Positions 10,447 through 21,162 of a DNA stretch of 64,000 nucleotides are shown here, in pieces. Position 1 is the stretch's first letter. Every line of letters begins with the position of its first letter. Source of the DNA: Pythium myriotylum (Eukaryota; Oomycota; Peronosporomycetes; Pythiales; Pythiaceae); assembly GCA_023091665.1 (NCBI GenBank), contig JALJCQ010000012.1:434001-498000 (forward strand). The letters run 5' to 3'. The position numbers and the translations under genes were made by a program. The notes below the pieces were generated by a model, which had not been told where the DNA came from, ran no database searches, and worked only from the letters and a program-made list of their open reading frames with translations.

Positions 10447-11272
10447 AAGAGCCAATCATTTGATTTCACCTAATTTGTGTGAACCACAAAAAAACCACTT
10501 GCACATTTTCATGTCGTACAAGGAAGTATTGTTTAGAAGGAGGCGTATTATTGATTCTCACCAAGCCAGTACTTCCAATGGTTATTTTTCTATTGCCATT
10601 TGTTCTAAGATGTAGTTTATTTGCTGTGGTTGAACCCCATATTTGGTCACCACTCACTGAATCAATGGCTAGAGCACATGTGCTGCTCGATGATGCGTTT
10701 GTACAAGATATAGGTGCAGATCCAGAAACGGTAAGTGATGAAAGAGTCCCAACCAATGTGATATTTGGTTGAGCAGCTGTTTGTAGTGTGCCAGTGAGAT
10801 TCGTCACTGATAGATTTCGAATGGCTGAAATATCTTTGTTTCAATCTACAACAAGTGCCTTCGAGGTGGAAGCAGTTCCGGGAGAGATGCTACTGATGTA
10901 AGTCAAATCTCCTGATGTAGCCACAGAAGATCCATTCACTATGAGGCTCGTGCAGCAAAGTGAATTTATTCCAGCAGTGTTTTTTTTTTTTATGAATCTA
11001 CCACTAGTGCTAACCCTCCGCTTGCTGTACCAGCTGTAATCGAAGTCAGGTATGACAATCGATAGTCATTCTTGCTTAGATACAATGTTTGAGCATAATC
11101 ATACCTCATATACCCACTGGCATCTAATCTGGGGTAAAAGGCGGGATCGTAGATTGAGCTAACATAGCTCGGACTTGGATAACTAAAGCCACTCATGAGA
11201 ATTTTGTTGAGTTTTATATATGTTATCGAAGGTAACCTGTTTACTTCGCAAACTTTTATCACAACATAAAGA

Positions 11273-11951
11273 ATGATTGACATTATACCTGATTTTGGTG
11301 GGCTACTTCCAAAAGAATTCAAGTCGCAAAGCTATGGAGATATTAAAAATCTGGACATCAAGAAGCTATTTAGAATGATCATCCTAGGACCGAGTTTTAG
11401 TGGGAAGAACAACCTAGTGTTCTATATTCTTAAAAACAGTCCGAACGTGTTCAGTCATCTCCATATCATCGCTCGCAATCCCAATCAAGAGCTATACAAC
11501 TACATCAAGGAAAGTTGAAAGGCTTTTGTACCATATATGAGTCTGATCCTCCACCAAGTGTAAACAATATACGAAAGAATAAAGACGATTCGATCGAACC
11601 TGTCATTATTGATGATTACTCAAATGATCAAGTACTACAACACACTCTCTTCTCTCATTATTTCGCCAGAGGAAGGCATTTTAAACTGAGTACCATTTTC
11701 TAAGCCATTCCTACTTTGCCACTAGTAAGATGATACGACTAAATTCTGCGTATGTGGCAATATTGAAGGCCAATTCGAAACGGGATCTGAAAATGTTGTT
11801 GAAGGACTTCAATATTCCCAACATAAATGAGGAGAAACTATATCGAGCATATAAAATTGCTACTGAGAAGAAAGGGCAATGTCTGTTGCTTGACTCAGTA
11901 AAAGGAGAACTTCGACATAATTTCAAAAAAGTTGATCCTTCTAGTTTATAA
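11273..11951 (+). pseudogene. PLV A32-like DNA-packaging ATPase
   Basis: The ORF starts MIDIIPDFGGLLP and carries a Walker A-like loop, GPSFSGKNN, about residues 38-46. A Walker B strand EPVIIDD follows, and downstream is the region after the sensor (for example NSAYVAILKANS). This order matches the FtsK/HerA-type ATPases that package DNA in polinton-like viruses and virophages. The reading changes frame near 11515, is interrupted by a TAA at 11701-11703, and resumes in a third frame to 11951. The usual GKT/S of Walker A reads GKN here. The gene is divergently oriented to the fibre gene and is followed by the penton gene on the same strand. Confidence 0.7.
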
Positions 11952-12057
11952 CAAAGAGCGGATCTAGAGAGAAGGCAACAAAGATGCCCGAGAATTCTGC
12001 GAATTCGACTCTTGATCTTGGGATCTGCGAGCCTTCGATCTTCAATCTCATACCAAG

Positions 12058-13044
12058 ATGGCGAACATCATCTCTTTTAAGTCAAATAGTATTGTCTCTA
12101 ATGGATTCAATAACATCCTTCGTTATGAATTCCCAGGCTCGAGTATCAACTAGTATCAACTTTTCGAATACTGAAATAGCTATTCACAGCATTCAAATGT
12201 ATAACTCCCAGTTCAACATTGATTCAACAGCATACGGAAATAATACGTTTAGCATCATTGTTCCAACGGCTGCTACTACCAGCACTATTGATATTACCTT
12301 GCCAGATGGCTATTACTCATATGCTGATATTAATCGAATGATTCAAACGGCTCTGGTTAGTGCTGGTGCATACTTGATCGATTCGAATGGTAATAACGTG
12401 TACTACGTCCAAATTACTGAGAATGCTACCTACTACGCTAGGCAAAAGTACCAACTGCTCTTCCAAGTGGATACACACGACCATCATCTGGATTGTTCTC
12501 ATCTGGAGGAAGTGGCTTGCCTTCAACAGCGTATACTCCCCAACTAGTCATTAACAATGCTGAACTTGGAAAGATTATCGGGTTCTCATCAGGAACATAT
12601 CCAAATGCTCAAACAACTACTGCTCAGAGCTTGCTTAGCAACATTACTCCTCAAGCGAAGCCGGTTAGCGCCTATATGCTCCGATGTTTGCTTATCAATA
12701 ACCCATATTCAGTCCCGTCGGACGTATTGACAACATTTACCACCCAGGGTACCCTCATCTCCGTAGTAATTGACTACAAACCCAATGAATATCTTTGGAT
12801 GCCTGTAAGCGATGGTACATATTCTGCTATCCAATTGATTATCGTAGATCAAGAAGAGCGATTCTTTAAATTCAACGACCCGAATATTTTGATTTCGATA
12901 GCAATCCGAAAAAAAGTTAGATACGAGTTTGGGAGTTTTTTTTTTTCAAACGCGGAATCCTTTACCACAAAGCTTAGAACGAATGGACGCCAGATAGGCT
13001 TTGGCTTCAGGCGACCCTTCTACAAGCTTGTTTCCATTTGTTGA
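12058..13044 (+). pseudogene. PLV/Polinton-type penton (minor capsid) protein
   Basis: I place the start at the ATG at 12058 because that frame gives the typical N-terminus (MANIISFKSNSIVSNG, then FPGSS). An exact 10-bp tandem duplication, AGTATCAACT at 12142-12151 and 12152-12161, then shifts the frame. The protein continues EIAIHSIQMYNSQFNI and ITLPDGYYSYADINRMIQ. A second shift lies near 12445. The C-terminal jelly-roll part follows (for example GLPSTAYTPQLVINN and LRCLLINNPYSVPSD). These are the recognisable features of single-jelly-roll pentons of polinton-like viruses. The natural stop is uncertain because the end meets a T-rich run at about 12938; the last open codon in this frame is at 13044. 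Confidence 0.75.
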
Positions 13045-13239
13045 TCTAATACCAACACCCGTTTGGTCTCTTACCAAGGATGGTCCAACTGGAGCAACAG
13101 CTCCATAAGGACCACGAGCAGTTGCAACCGGTTGAACAGCAGCATCTAGAACCCCTGAAAGTGCTGGTTTGACAGCAAGCCATAGTGTGTCCTTCAACCA
13201 GCTCCAAACGGATCCACCATGCATCAAATCATGTTGCAT
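12946..13239 (-). CDS. Small PLV virion protein, pVI-like
   Basis: This is an intact 97-residue ORF convergent with the penton gene. It opens with MHGGSVWSWLKDTLWLAVKP, a Gly-Gly start followed by a tryptophan-rich amphipathic helix. An Ala/Pro/Gly-rich linker follows, then a Lys-rich helix near the end. The layout resembles the minor capsid proteins (pVI-like) of Polintons and PLVs, whose amphipathic helix binds membranes in related adenoviruses. The assignment is by architecture and neighbourhood only. It is the only undamaged ORF in the viral block. Confidence 0.45.
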   Translation of the reverse strand: MQHDLMHGGSVWSWLKDTLWLAVKPALSGVLDAAVQPVATARGPYGAVAPVGPSLVRDQTGVGIRSTNGNKLVEGSPEAKAYLASIRSKLCGKGFRV

Positions 13240-14100
13240 TTCTCCTGAATAACCTCAGTTAAGAACAAAAGCGATAGAGAGCGGAAATATATTGTGAGAT
13301 TGGTTCAAAATTCCATTTGGGTCGCCAATCGAATCGAAAAACGCTGTAACAATCCTTGAATCGATCCTGTCTTCTGATTGGCTAGAATAGAGGCAACAGA
13401 GAACAATTCCATACTGTTCCAAGATCGTTTGGGGAAACCATGGAAAATGGCCACACCAAGCCGAGGCTTGCATACTGGATCCGAGCTGGAGAACGAGAAA
13501 ATTATTTCAACCAATCAGAAGCGTTTGACCGATTCTGGCTCAACACTTGGAACCGGACCAAAAGTGGACTTTTGGACGAAATGGAATGGAATGGAATTAC
13601 GGATTACGCGTTGGCCTATGAGAAACGATCTATCAGGGCTAGCCTGCCATAGAGACGCAAACAGTGCCCCCGGGGGTACTGCGGCTCTCTAGAAATCGCC
13701 CACCGCAGCCTTCGCAGCCGTAAGGCAAGCACGCCACGCGGCGGCGGCGCTGTGGGTATGCACACACTTCGCAAGCCAAGGTGCGAGCGAGAGACGGCGG
13801 TGAGAGAGTCTTGCTCTGCGACTTCGGTTTCGCATCGGAGGGGGGAGAACTTGCTTCCTTGGCGTGTAGCTAGGGTCACGTGTAGTATCTGTTCTGGGGT
13901 CGTGCGCGCTTGTTCTTCGTCCTTCGTCAGCGTCCTTGGTCGCCCGCGCCTTCGTCGTCAGAGCTTGGACATGGTTACGCTTCCTTCTTAACTGAGCGAC
14001 GCACGCGGGAAAACCCGCGGGTGCTCATTTCATGCGCATCGGGGCGGCAAGCCGCGCACCGCGCGCATGCGGGGGGAGTCACCCTTCATCCGACCAAAAG
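13240..14100. other. Gene-free stretch with a GC-rich probable insertion
   Basis: From about 13640 to 14090 the base composition changes abruptly to GC-rich within the AT-rich viral block. GACCAAAAG...TTTGGACGAAA occurs at 13556-13581 (with 6 extra bases) and uninterrupted at 14092-14111, which may be a target duplication around an insert of about 510 bp. No protein, tRNA-like head or tail repeat was recognised in it. The rest holds no supported gene. Confidence 0.3.
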
Positions 14101-14890
14101 TTTGGACGAAAACCACAATAAAGAGTCACAAAAGCAAGCCGAGCAAGACTTAGCGTTTGAGAATATAAAACAAAATGCGGAAAAAATGCAATATGGGCTG
14201 GTGATGCGAAAGCAAATGCAATAAACTTGGCGTCAGGTCAAACAACTGTTGGAACACAGACTGAAGCTAATGAGCGAGGCTCAGACGAAGGCAAGGTCTC
14301 GCGACCCTACCAGGGTAATTCGTCGAGTGTTTTTTCTCTAAATACATCTGATTTAAATCCATCTTTCGGAACTCAGACGCAGGTTTCGACGACAGAGAGA
14401 AGCATTCAAACCCGTCCTAGTACTAGTGACATGTCTGCATCTATGGGCGCACCATTACGGAGCGAGATTGATTCAATCCGATCTGTTACGCCATCAATAT
14501 TATGTACTAGACCAAAAGAGTGAAATTAATCGCCAAAGCAATACGATTCGTAGTCAAAAGATGGAAATCAACTCTTTGGAGCGCCAGATTGAGGGTATGG
14601 ACATTCAATTCCACAATGCTGAGGTTCAGTTTGAACGTTTGGTTCGTGAACACACGCTATCCCAACGACAGATTTCACTATGGCATAAGGAATTTGAACA
14701 GGGTCGACAATTGTATTTGAGTTTAAGAGCAGCTGCAGAAACCATCGAGTATGAGTGAGATCTAACAATCAATGAACTAGAAGCGCTGAAGGGAAATTAT
14801 GCCGCTGGTGAAGAATTGTACAAAGCGCTTGGAGAAGCATATAGACTACTTCAACAAGAATCTACCAAGGCTAGTGGCAACTATGCTCGA
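14095..14890 (+). pseudogene. PLV-associated coiled-coil protein remains
   Basis: Three plus-strand frames read successively as one protein. First comes a Lys/Gln/Glu-rich helix (KESQKQAEQDLAFENIK). Then comes a Ser/Thr-rich part with three variants of the motif GTQT (VGTQTEA, FGTQTQVS, SIQTRP). Last is a long coiled coil (EINSLERQIEGMDIQFHNAE, then NELEALKGNYAAGEE) to about 14890. Frame changes lie near 14220 and 14500, with a stop at 14756-14758. I do not know the family. Base composition and position tie it to the viral block. Confidence 0.4.
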
Positions 14891-15325
14891 ATTTCTTTGG
14901 CCTCTTGTGCATATAGGGTATTGTTCGATATTCTCACACCAGGTTCAATAGAGTGTTTGATTGCTATCATCGTAAATATTGGATCCACTCCTCGTAATGA
15001 GTCTCGATAAGCGACTGTATTTTCCTCGAGATTAACGTCTGGTTTCCCGTTTCGACGTTTGTGAAGCTTACCATTCTTGATAACAAAGAGAATCTTGTCA
15101 GAAACGGTGCCGAAGTTAGTTGCAACAGGCGTTTCTTCTACTCCCATCTGGTATTCTCGCAATGTTTGTGGTGTATTCAAATTGGATCAAATATTTTTAC
15201 TTGCCGTCTCAGACACTGTTGATTTCATCATCTGTTTCTGCTGCTCAAGTATGCGTGCAGTAGCAGTTGCATTCTCTTCTTTCAGCTTTGCAATCGTAGC
15301 CTGGGTCAAGTCCAGCAAAAAAAGG
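14881..15325 (-). pseudogene. Unrecognised PLV-block ORF
   Basis: On the minus strand a coiled-coil N-terminal part (TIAKLKEENATATARILEQQ) precedes an in-frame stop at about 15186. The same frame then continues through NTPQTLREYQMGVEETPVAT to 14881 as an otherwise open 99-residue ORF. It overlaps the end of the facing plus-strand coiled-coil gene by about 10 bp. No motif was recognised. It is included because composition and position place it in the viral element. Confidence 0.35.
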
Positions 15326-15604
15326 AGGTGAAGCCGAAACCACGAACTCCGCTATCACACCTCTGTCGTTGTGATGCGGACCTTAACATTGTGTTTCGTT
15401 TATTAAGTCTAGTAAGCCCTCCGATCGCACAAAGATATAATCCGGGTGGAGATATTCGTCGTTGAACATCCATGCCTCGGTCCGTTTCTCCATCAGGGTG
15501 GCATTTGCGACATCGGTTGAGTACCTATGAGATGTAATAGTGATTACGAAGTTCGATCTTTTGTGTCCCACGCCATGTGGCACCAATTGTGATCAACCAA
15601 CCCC

Positions 15605-16466
15605 ATGGACAACGTCCAAACACTCCTGTGCAAGTGCAAGGCAGGCCGGTGTCATGTGTGCTCCGCCTGTCGTCGTTGTGGCTGTGACCAAGACGGGGTC
15701 GCAGTGGCAAAGAAAGTAGCACGAAGACCAGGTCAGCACGGACCACCAAAACGGCGAGAGAAGCTGAAGGAGAAGTGCAAGACCAACAACTATAAAATGG
15801 GAGATCTTTTCGAATCCCCCCTCGATCCGAAGAAACCAGAGAGGGGTAAGTATTCGCTAAAGCTTCCACACACTAGACCATTGACCACGATCACGGTGAT
15901 CAAACGGCCTGCTGATCTCTTCAAGGCATTCAACAAACAACGTGAGTTGTCGCATTGGTATGCGCACATCCCTCCTATCGAACAGCGTTCGGATCCTGAA
16001 TTCTGGGCAAGCACCTCTGATGCAAAGACTAGTGCCGTTCTAAAGTATGTCGGTGATTTCGCTGTGCTTATGTGTACAGCAATGTGTGGTAATGTCAAGG
16101 AGGCTGGATTGGCGTTGTGGAAGCAGTTTCTTCTAGCGAACAAAAGGGATGTTGGTGACTCTGATGAGCTGGTACAGACAATCGCAGAGTGCTATGCGGT
16201 CGCGAAAAAGTCATCAGTCGAGAAGCGAGTTCTCCGAGCCTCACTTTGCGCAATGAAGAGAAGTTTGACATGGTCCAAGCTGTCTGTCTCCACAGATTTG
16301 AAAATGGCTACGAAGACATTTGCGAGTGGGCGCCGAGACCTCGAGTCCCTCAAGTGCGGCGCGCCATTGGTTCGTGCTCCTCGCTGGATTCAGAGGTGCA
16401 GTCTTCGAGATATCGACTATGTCGTCCAGGGAATATTGAGACCTGATCATGTTTCTTTTCTCTCGT

Positions 16467-16502
<36 letters not shown>

Positions 16503-18960
16503 GAAGCATATTCGAATTGACGATATTCGGCTCACTATGCCGACAATTATGCGGCGATGTACCCGAGCAGCTATGTACGAGACTTATATCCACGAATCCT
16601 CACTCGAACGACCGGAGAGTCCAGTTTTGTCTCAGGCTTCATTTTACAAGATCGTGTCTGCCATTACGTCCGGTGACGCGCGAATGCAAAGCGCGGTAGA
16701 CTACGTTGTCGGGTTTCTTGTCAACGATGCTGTGGATATGCTGAAGCAATCCATTCGAGTTCTAGATGAGTCAGTCCAAAGGGCTTTAGTTCTTGAGATG
16801 GACTACAATGCTGCGTATCTGAAGTATGGTTTCGATGTCCGTGTTCGAGATCCAAAGACAAGTGCGTGTATTCTGCATAATGTCGACTTTGGCTTGTCAC
16901 CTGTCGCCAAGAACCAACATATCAGCTCCTTGTGCGGCGACTGTGCAAGTGTTTTCATGTTTTACAACCGTGTCAAGGATCTGTTAGTCTCTGCGGGTGC
17001 CAAATCAGCTACACTAGCCGTTGTTGACGATGTTGCGGAGAAGGCGCGCTTGTATGTTGCACATCGACTACGCATCATTAATCAACAGAATGCAACCGAA
17101 CAGCTAATGTCGGACATGCGAGAGCGGTGTGTAAGGCAAGGGTGGACTGATGAAGCTCATGTGGTGATTGATTTCAAGATGAAGCTAGAGCCAATGTATG
17201 ACCGTGAGAAGACCGTACATCACTACGGTAAGCGTGGTATGAGCTGGCACGGAGCTCTTGTGCAATATTTCGCCCTCATTGATGAACAAAATCACCGCGA
17301 TGCAGCAGCGCAGCGCGTATACTTCGATCATATCTCAATATCTGACAGCAAACAAGACCGCGAAGCTGTGTTGTCAATGCTGGAAGTAATCATCCTGCGG
17401 CTTAAGCAGGATCCTCCTCATATCAAGTGCATCACGTTGCAGTCGGACAATGCCGCAGCTTACCAGAACATGTTGATTCCATTAGTACTTCCTCTACTCT
17501 CGGTCAGACACGGAATTCGCATCACTCGGTTTATCCACACGAAGACCCAAGATGGTAAAAGCCTACTCGATGCACATTTTGCTAGGTCGATGCAATTACT
17601 CAAGTCGTGGGTGGAGGAGGGTAACAATTGTATCACTCCCACCCAAGCTGTAGTTGGTCTCAAGTCACGCGGAGGTCTACCAAATTGTGTTGTTGAGCTC
17701 GTTGAGCACGACCGAGCAGCCCTGGCACTGTTGTGTGATGAGACACATACGATCGACAAAAACGTCCACCAACGAGTGAAACGGGCGAACGATATCCATA
17801 TTGCAGTATCAAACTGGGACCGTCAGGACTCATGTTCCAACTACAAGGATTGCCCGAGATTCGAGCTAACTGTATACGAGTACGCCAATTTTCATCCACT
17901 CAATATTGCCATCGACCCAGCAACTGGTATGGTGCACTTCGATGCCACAAATAGCGATATTGTTGGGGTAGACGATCATGATGATCAAGTGGAAAGAACG
18001 ATTGAGGAGAACGCAATCAATGGCCATTGTGGCAATGTTCGCTCTGAAGACATCCTCGACGCAATTGGTGATATCGGTGATGATGTTGGTGACGATGAGA
18101 ATGTATCAGTCGTGGCCGACAATGAAGATACAATCGATCCCTCAGTCTCGAATGGTCCCGTCACTGGTGTCAAGATCGCGACGCAAGGCCAGATACGGCG
18201 ACGCACACGTCGTTGGCGTCGTCGTACTGAGAATGATGCAGTTTTGGACCACGGCCCCAATCTCAATGAACGAAGAGATGTCCTGTCTTGTGCGATTCGA
18301 AGGACCATCGACCTGCAAGTGCAGGGAACTGTCAAGTTTCGTGACCCAAGAGACCCGCTATCTGACGTCGGAGGGTTTCTCAATGAAGATACAATAATGA
18401 AAAAAGTGCAAGCAGGGTGGGCTGTACGACCAAAGCGAGGATCCATGTATGGGAAACGTTACATCGCCGAGTTTAGAGAAGACATTTTGGAGATGTATCT
18501 CCGTGGTGTACAAAACAAAGCTCACAAACGTGGGCCAGATCAAATGCTCGAAGAACCTCGAGCTCGGTATCCACACCGAGTAGACCTACCGACGGAGAAT
18601 GAGATCCGTCAGGAAATCTCCAAGATTCGCTCACAACAACAAAGACAACCAAGCACCACCAGCACAACAACCGATGTAGTCTTCACAAGCACTTGTGAGA
18701 ACCTCAAAGTTGTCCCACAACAGTATCAGCAACCCCTCGAGACACCCAGCGCGACAGGTCACCCGTCGTCCAGTAGGGCAATCAACTCGTTCTTTGACAT
18801 GCTAGTTGATTCAAATCCATCCATCAAACCTCTCGAAGGACTCAAGCGGTTTCGCGATCATTACGGTGTGGGTATTCTCAGTGACCAGCAGATCAAGTCG
18901 AAGCTGAGCAACACCAAAACAAAAAGGCGAAAGTTCAGCAAGATAATTGGTGATGTATAA
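15605..18960 (+). pseudogene. Large DDE-like transposase of unassigned superfamily, split by poly-G
   Basis: The first part (15605-16504) starts MDNVQTLLCKCKAGRCHVC and has a dense Cys cluster (eight Cys in about 25 residues), presumably zinc-binding, followed by a basic segment. The second part reads on from the G tract to 18960. It contains acidic residues in VVIDFKMKLEP (Asp 17170), LQSDNAAAY (Asp 17446) and HTKTQDGKSLLDAHFA (Asp 17551 and 17569), spaced like an RNase H-fold nuclease. A basic RRRTRRWRRR cluster lies near 18200. The two parts are separated only by a run of 35 G at 16467-16501, which puts them out of frame. The residues either side read as one continuous protein (SFLSW, then VKHIRIDD). 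It is probably a transposase, but I cannot name the superfamily; TIRs were not found. Confidence 0.5.
16467..16501 (+). repeat. Homopolymer run of 35 G within a coding region
   Basis: The tract is uninterrupted G. Frame continuity between the flanking ORFs needs a length divisible by three (for example 33 or 36); at 35 the upstream frame ends in TGA at 16502-16504. Such long G runs are unstable in replication and also error-prone in sequencing, so the true length is uncertain. Confidence 0.9.
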
Positions 18961-20687
18961 CAAAACGCATATTTTATTTGGAGCAGGCTAACCTTTCTTG
19001 CAATTGGATACCAATTGCTTGGTCGCTCATGTTGACGAGACTAAGTCTTCCAGTTACAAGTGAGTGAACCAAACTGAACTTACCCCACATACTCGGGCCA
19101 ACAACGCAAATTTTTCGCCGGTAAAAGAGTTCGTCATCTCGCGTTCCACAAGGAAAGTTTTGGCAGAATCTTCTCCTCGCTTTACGACCTCCATCGGGAC
19201 ATCGGTGTTTGTCCTACGCGACCGGGAAATCGAGCACAATGACAGTCCGAGTTGCCAGGATGCTCAAGTTGCACCGCTATGTCTGCAAATGACCACTTCT
19301 CGGCGCCGCTACGCACAGCTTGAATCCCATTTTGCTTCGTGCTCACACAATGATTGATCAGTATCGTACACCCTCTCAGCGCCTTGATTGGCAGCTTCGT
19401 CCGAGAATAATCCATTACAGAATGGAGAATACTCATCATACAGATTCGAATATTTCAACGATGCGTTTCAGTGACCCAAATGATTCAACAAACCTCATCG
19501 ACGATGAACACGACTGCGTCGTGCTAAAGAAGGAACTCGACGACCAATTTCTTCCCTTGTTCTATGGCAAGTTGTAGAGCCGTGTCTTCTCCCTGAACTA
19601 CACACGGCAAAGAGCTGCGTCAATCATTTGGTTGATCTCGAGCGAACAACATCTCACCCACCACTCCAACAACATTAACCGATACTTGGGATGAGAAAGA
19701 GAGATTCGTTGGCGCAAAGCGATGTGGAGAAGTGCTAGCGACAACTGTTGAACATAAACCTGAGGTTAAAATGGCATCTCACAGTCAAGTTGCCGTTATA
19801 GCACTTAGGTGATCGAACTCTCGGAGTCTAGCACCATTTGGTACTAGGTAGCGTAGCAGACCGCGGGAAAAGCCTAGTGTGGTGAATGGCATGCGCACGA
19901 GTGTTCGCGAAGTCACGAAAGCAGGAGATATGCTGAAGAATATGGTCGTGTCTGGAGATAAACGGAGAAGGTTCCCAGCGTTTTGGACGCTTACCTATAC
20001 CGAGAACGCCAGCGTCGTCCAATCGAGAATGCTCAGCGACGAGTCAGGAGTTTGCTACCACGAACCAATTCTGATACAGGCAAAGTGCTCCAGTCGGGAG
20101 TTTGGACTCGTCGTTCTTGGCCGTGGAAAGGAGGAAGACCACAATTATCTGTCAAATATTATATATATATATTTCTATGAGTTTCAATGTTGTCCGTTTG
20201 TTGCGCTGGTTTCCAGCGTGACCGATCCCACAGAAAGTGGGCGAGGTATGTCGCGCGCATGCATCTAGTGACACCCCTGTTACTCCATGCAAGATGAAAC
20301 TTTATGGGTGAAAGGTTGAGATCGCTCACTACTTAACGATCTATGTAACTTGGGACCAAACGCCTTGGCGGAGTTCATTTTCTTACTCTACCTCCACAAA
20401 CAGGTGATTATTGCTGTACTTGAGCCAAAGAACCTCAGTTAAAGCTTGGATACATTACTCTGTTATGCGACCGATCTTAGTCGTCGTTATCTATCAATAT
20501 TGAATGATAGAACCTATTGTCGAAACCAAGATGTTTGCCGCCCTCTGAAGCCAAGAAATACTTGGCAGACACAATGACTAAAACAGAGTGTGAGAAAACC
20601 CATTTTGGGTGAAAAGCGGGTTAACCGAGGTTAACTCTCGTTTGGTGCGGTTCTGTGGACTTGAGGTCAGGATATGTGCAGTCCGCG
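18961..20687. other. Gene-free stretch
   Basis: About 1.7 kb with only short ORFs that show no recognisable motif or steady coding signal. An AT dinucleotide run (TATATATATAT) lies near 20160-20172. I see no RNA gene or repeat structure here that I can support. Confidence 0.5.
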
Positions 20688-20807
20688 ATGTTCTCCGCCG
20701 ACCTGAGGTGGCGGGCGATCACGCTCCTCTATGCGTACGGTGCCGACGTGACAACCTTGTCGCGCGTACTCGGTGTCTCACCGCGCAGTCTCCGCCGTTG
20801 GTACTAA
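20688..20807 (+). pseudogene. Transposase helix-turn-helix fragment, copy 1
   Basis: A 39-codon reading, MFSADLRWRAITLLYAYG then VTTLSRVLGVSPRSLRRWY, is the N-terminal HTH of a Tc1/IS630-type DDE transposase. It stops at TAA (20805-20807), which is itself the first part of a telomere-like CCCTAAA repeat, so the ORF was cut by whatever joined that repeat here. No DDE core follows. Confidence 0.6.
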
Positions 20808-20820
20808 ACCCTAAACCCTA
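20805..20820 (+). repeat. Short interstitial telomere-like repeat
   Basis: The sequence TAAACCCTAAACCCTA holds about 2.3 copies of CCCTAAA, the complement of the TTTAGGG repeat used at telomeres of many oomycetes and plants. It lies exactly at the point where the transposase fragment breaks off. At this length, chance remains possible. Confidence 0.45.
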
Positions 20821-21162
20821 TGTGCATTGGGCTGCTGACAAAGTTTTGAATGCCTCGCAAGGAGGCGGCATTCCGCAGACAAGCAGGCCTTGTTGGCAAT
20901 CTGTCGTTCAGTGAGAATGACTGGTCCGGAAGAAAAAGACGCTCATATCGGGGTCTTTTCCCGTTATGAAGGGTCGGCATCCTGTTATCTAATTTAAATC
21001 TGGGTTTGATTTGTTATTAGGGGCTATTGTCAAAATCAGACTTTTTGCCACCCGTCATAAGCTCACACAGAGGGACCCAAACACGGTTAACAAATTGGAT
21101 AATACAGGGTTCATCTAAGTTAACCCTTGGTGAACCACACAGTGACCACAGCGGCAAATGGG

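Larger units (their letters stand above)
7106..11196 (-). pseudogene. PLV fibre / tail-fibre-like protein, interrupted
   Basis: Reading down the minus strand from the ATG at 11194-11196, the protein begins MSGFSYPSPSYVSS and is built of repeats. One type resembles AGTASGGLALVVDS (copies near 11000, 10840 and 7720). Another is TLSTAAQPNITSVGTLSSLTV (near 10770, and three in a row at 8100-8300). Such repeats form trimeric beta-structured fibres in PLVs and large protist viruses. The gene is interrupted by a Tc1/mariner element (about 8.7-10.45 kb) and by a LINE fragment (7357-7701). It also has frameshifts, one at a homopolymer A run (minus strand) at about 10980. The C-terminal part reads on to about 7106. 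Confidence 0.65.
7106..15325. mobile_element. Decayed endogenous polinton-like virus (PLV)
   Basis: The block joins virus-hallmark proteins normally found together in polinton-like viruses and Polintons: a repetitive fibre protein, an A32-like packaging ATPase, a penton-type minor capsid protein, a small pVI-like protein and coiled-coil proteins. The fibre and the ATPase are divergent, starting 76 bp apart. The block is more AT-rich than its surroundings. Nearly every ORF has frameshifts, and two other transposons sit in the fibre gene. I saw no major capsid protein, polymerase, primase-helicase or integrase here, so the element is partial. Terminal inverted repeats were not found; the limits are those of recognisable coding remains. 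Confidence 0.7.

Noticed and set aside
7106..15325. Virophage or large nucleocytoplasmic virus instead of a PLV
   Set aside because: The ATPase, penton and fibre combination fits several groups, but no group-specific gene is present; PLV/Polinton is the most economical label, and the exact group stays open.
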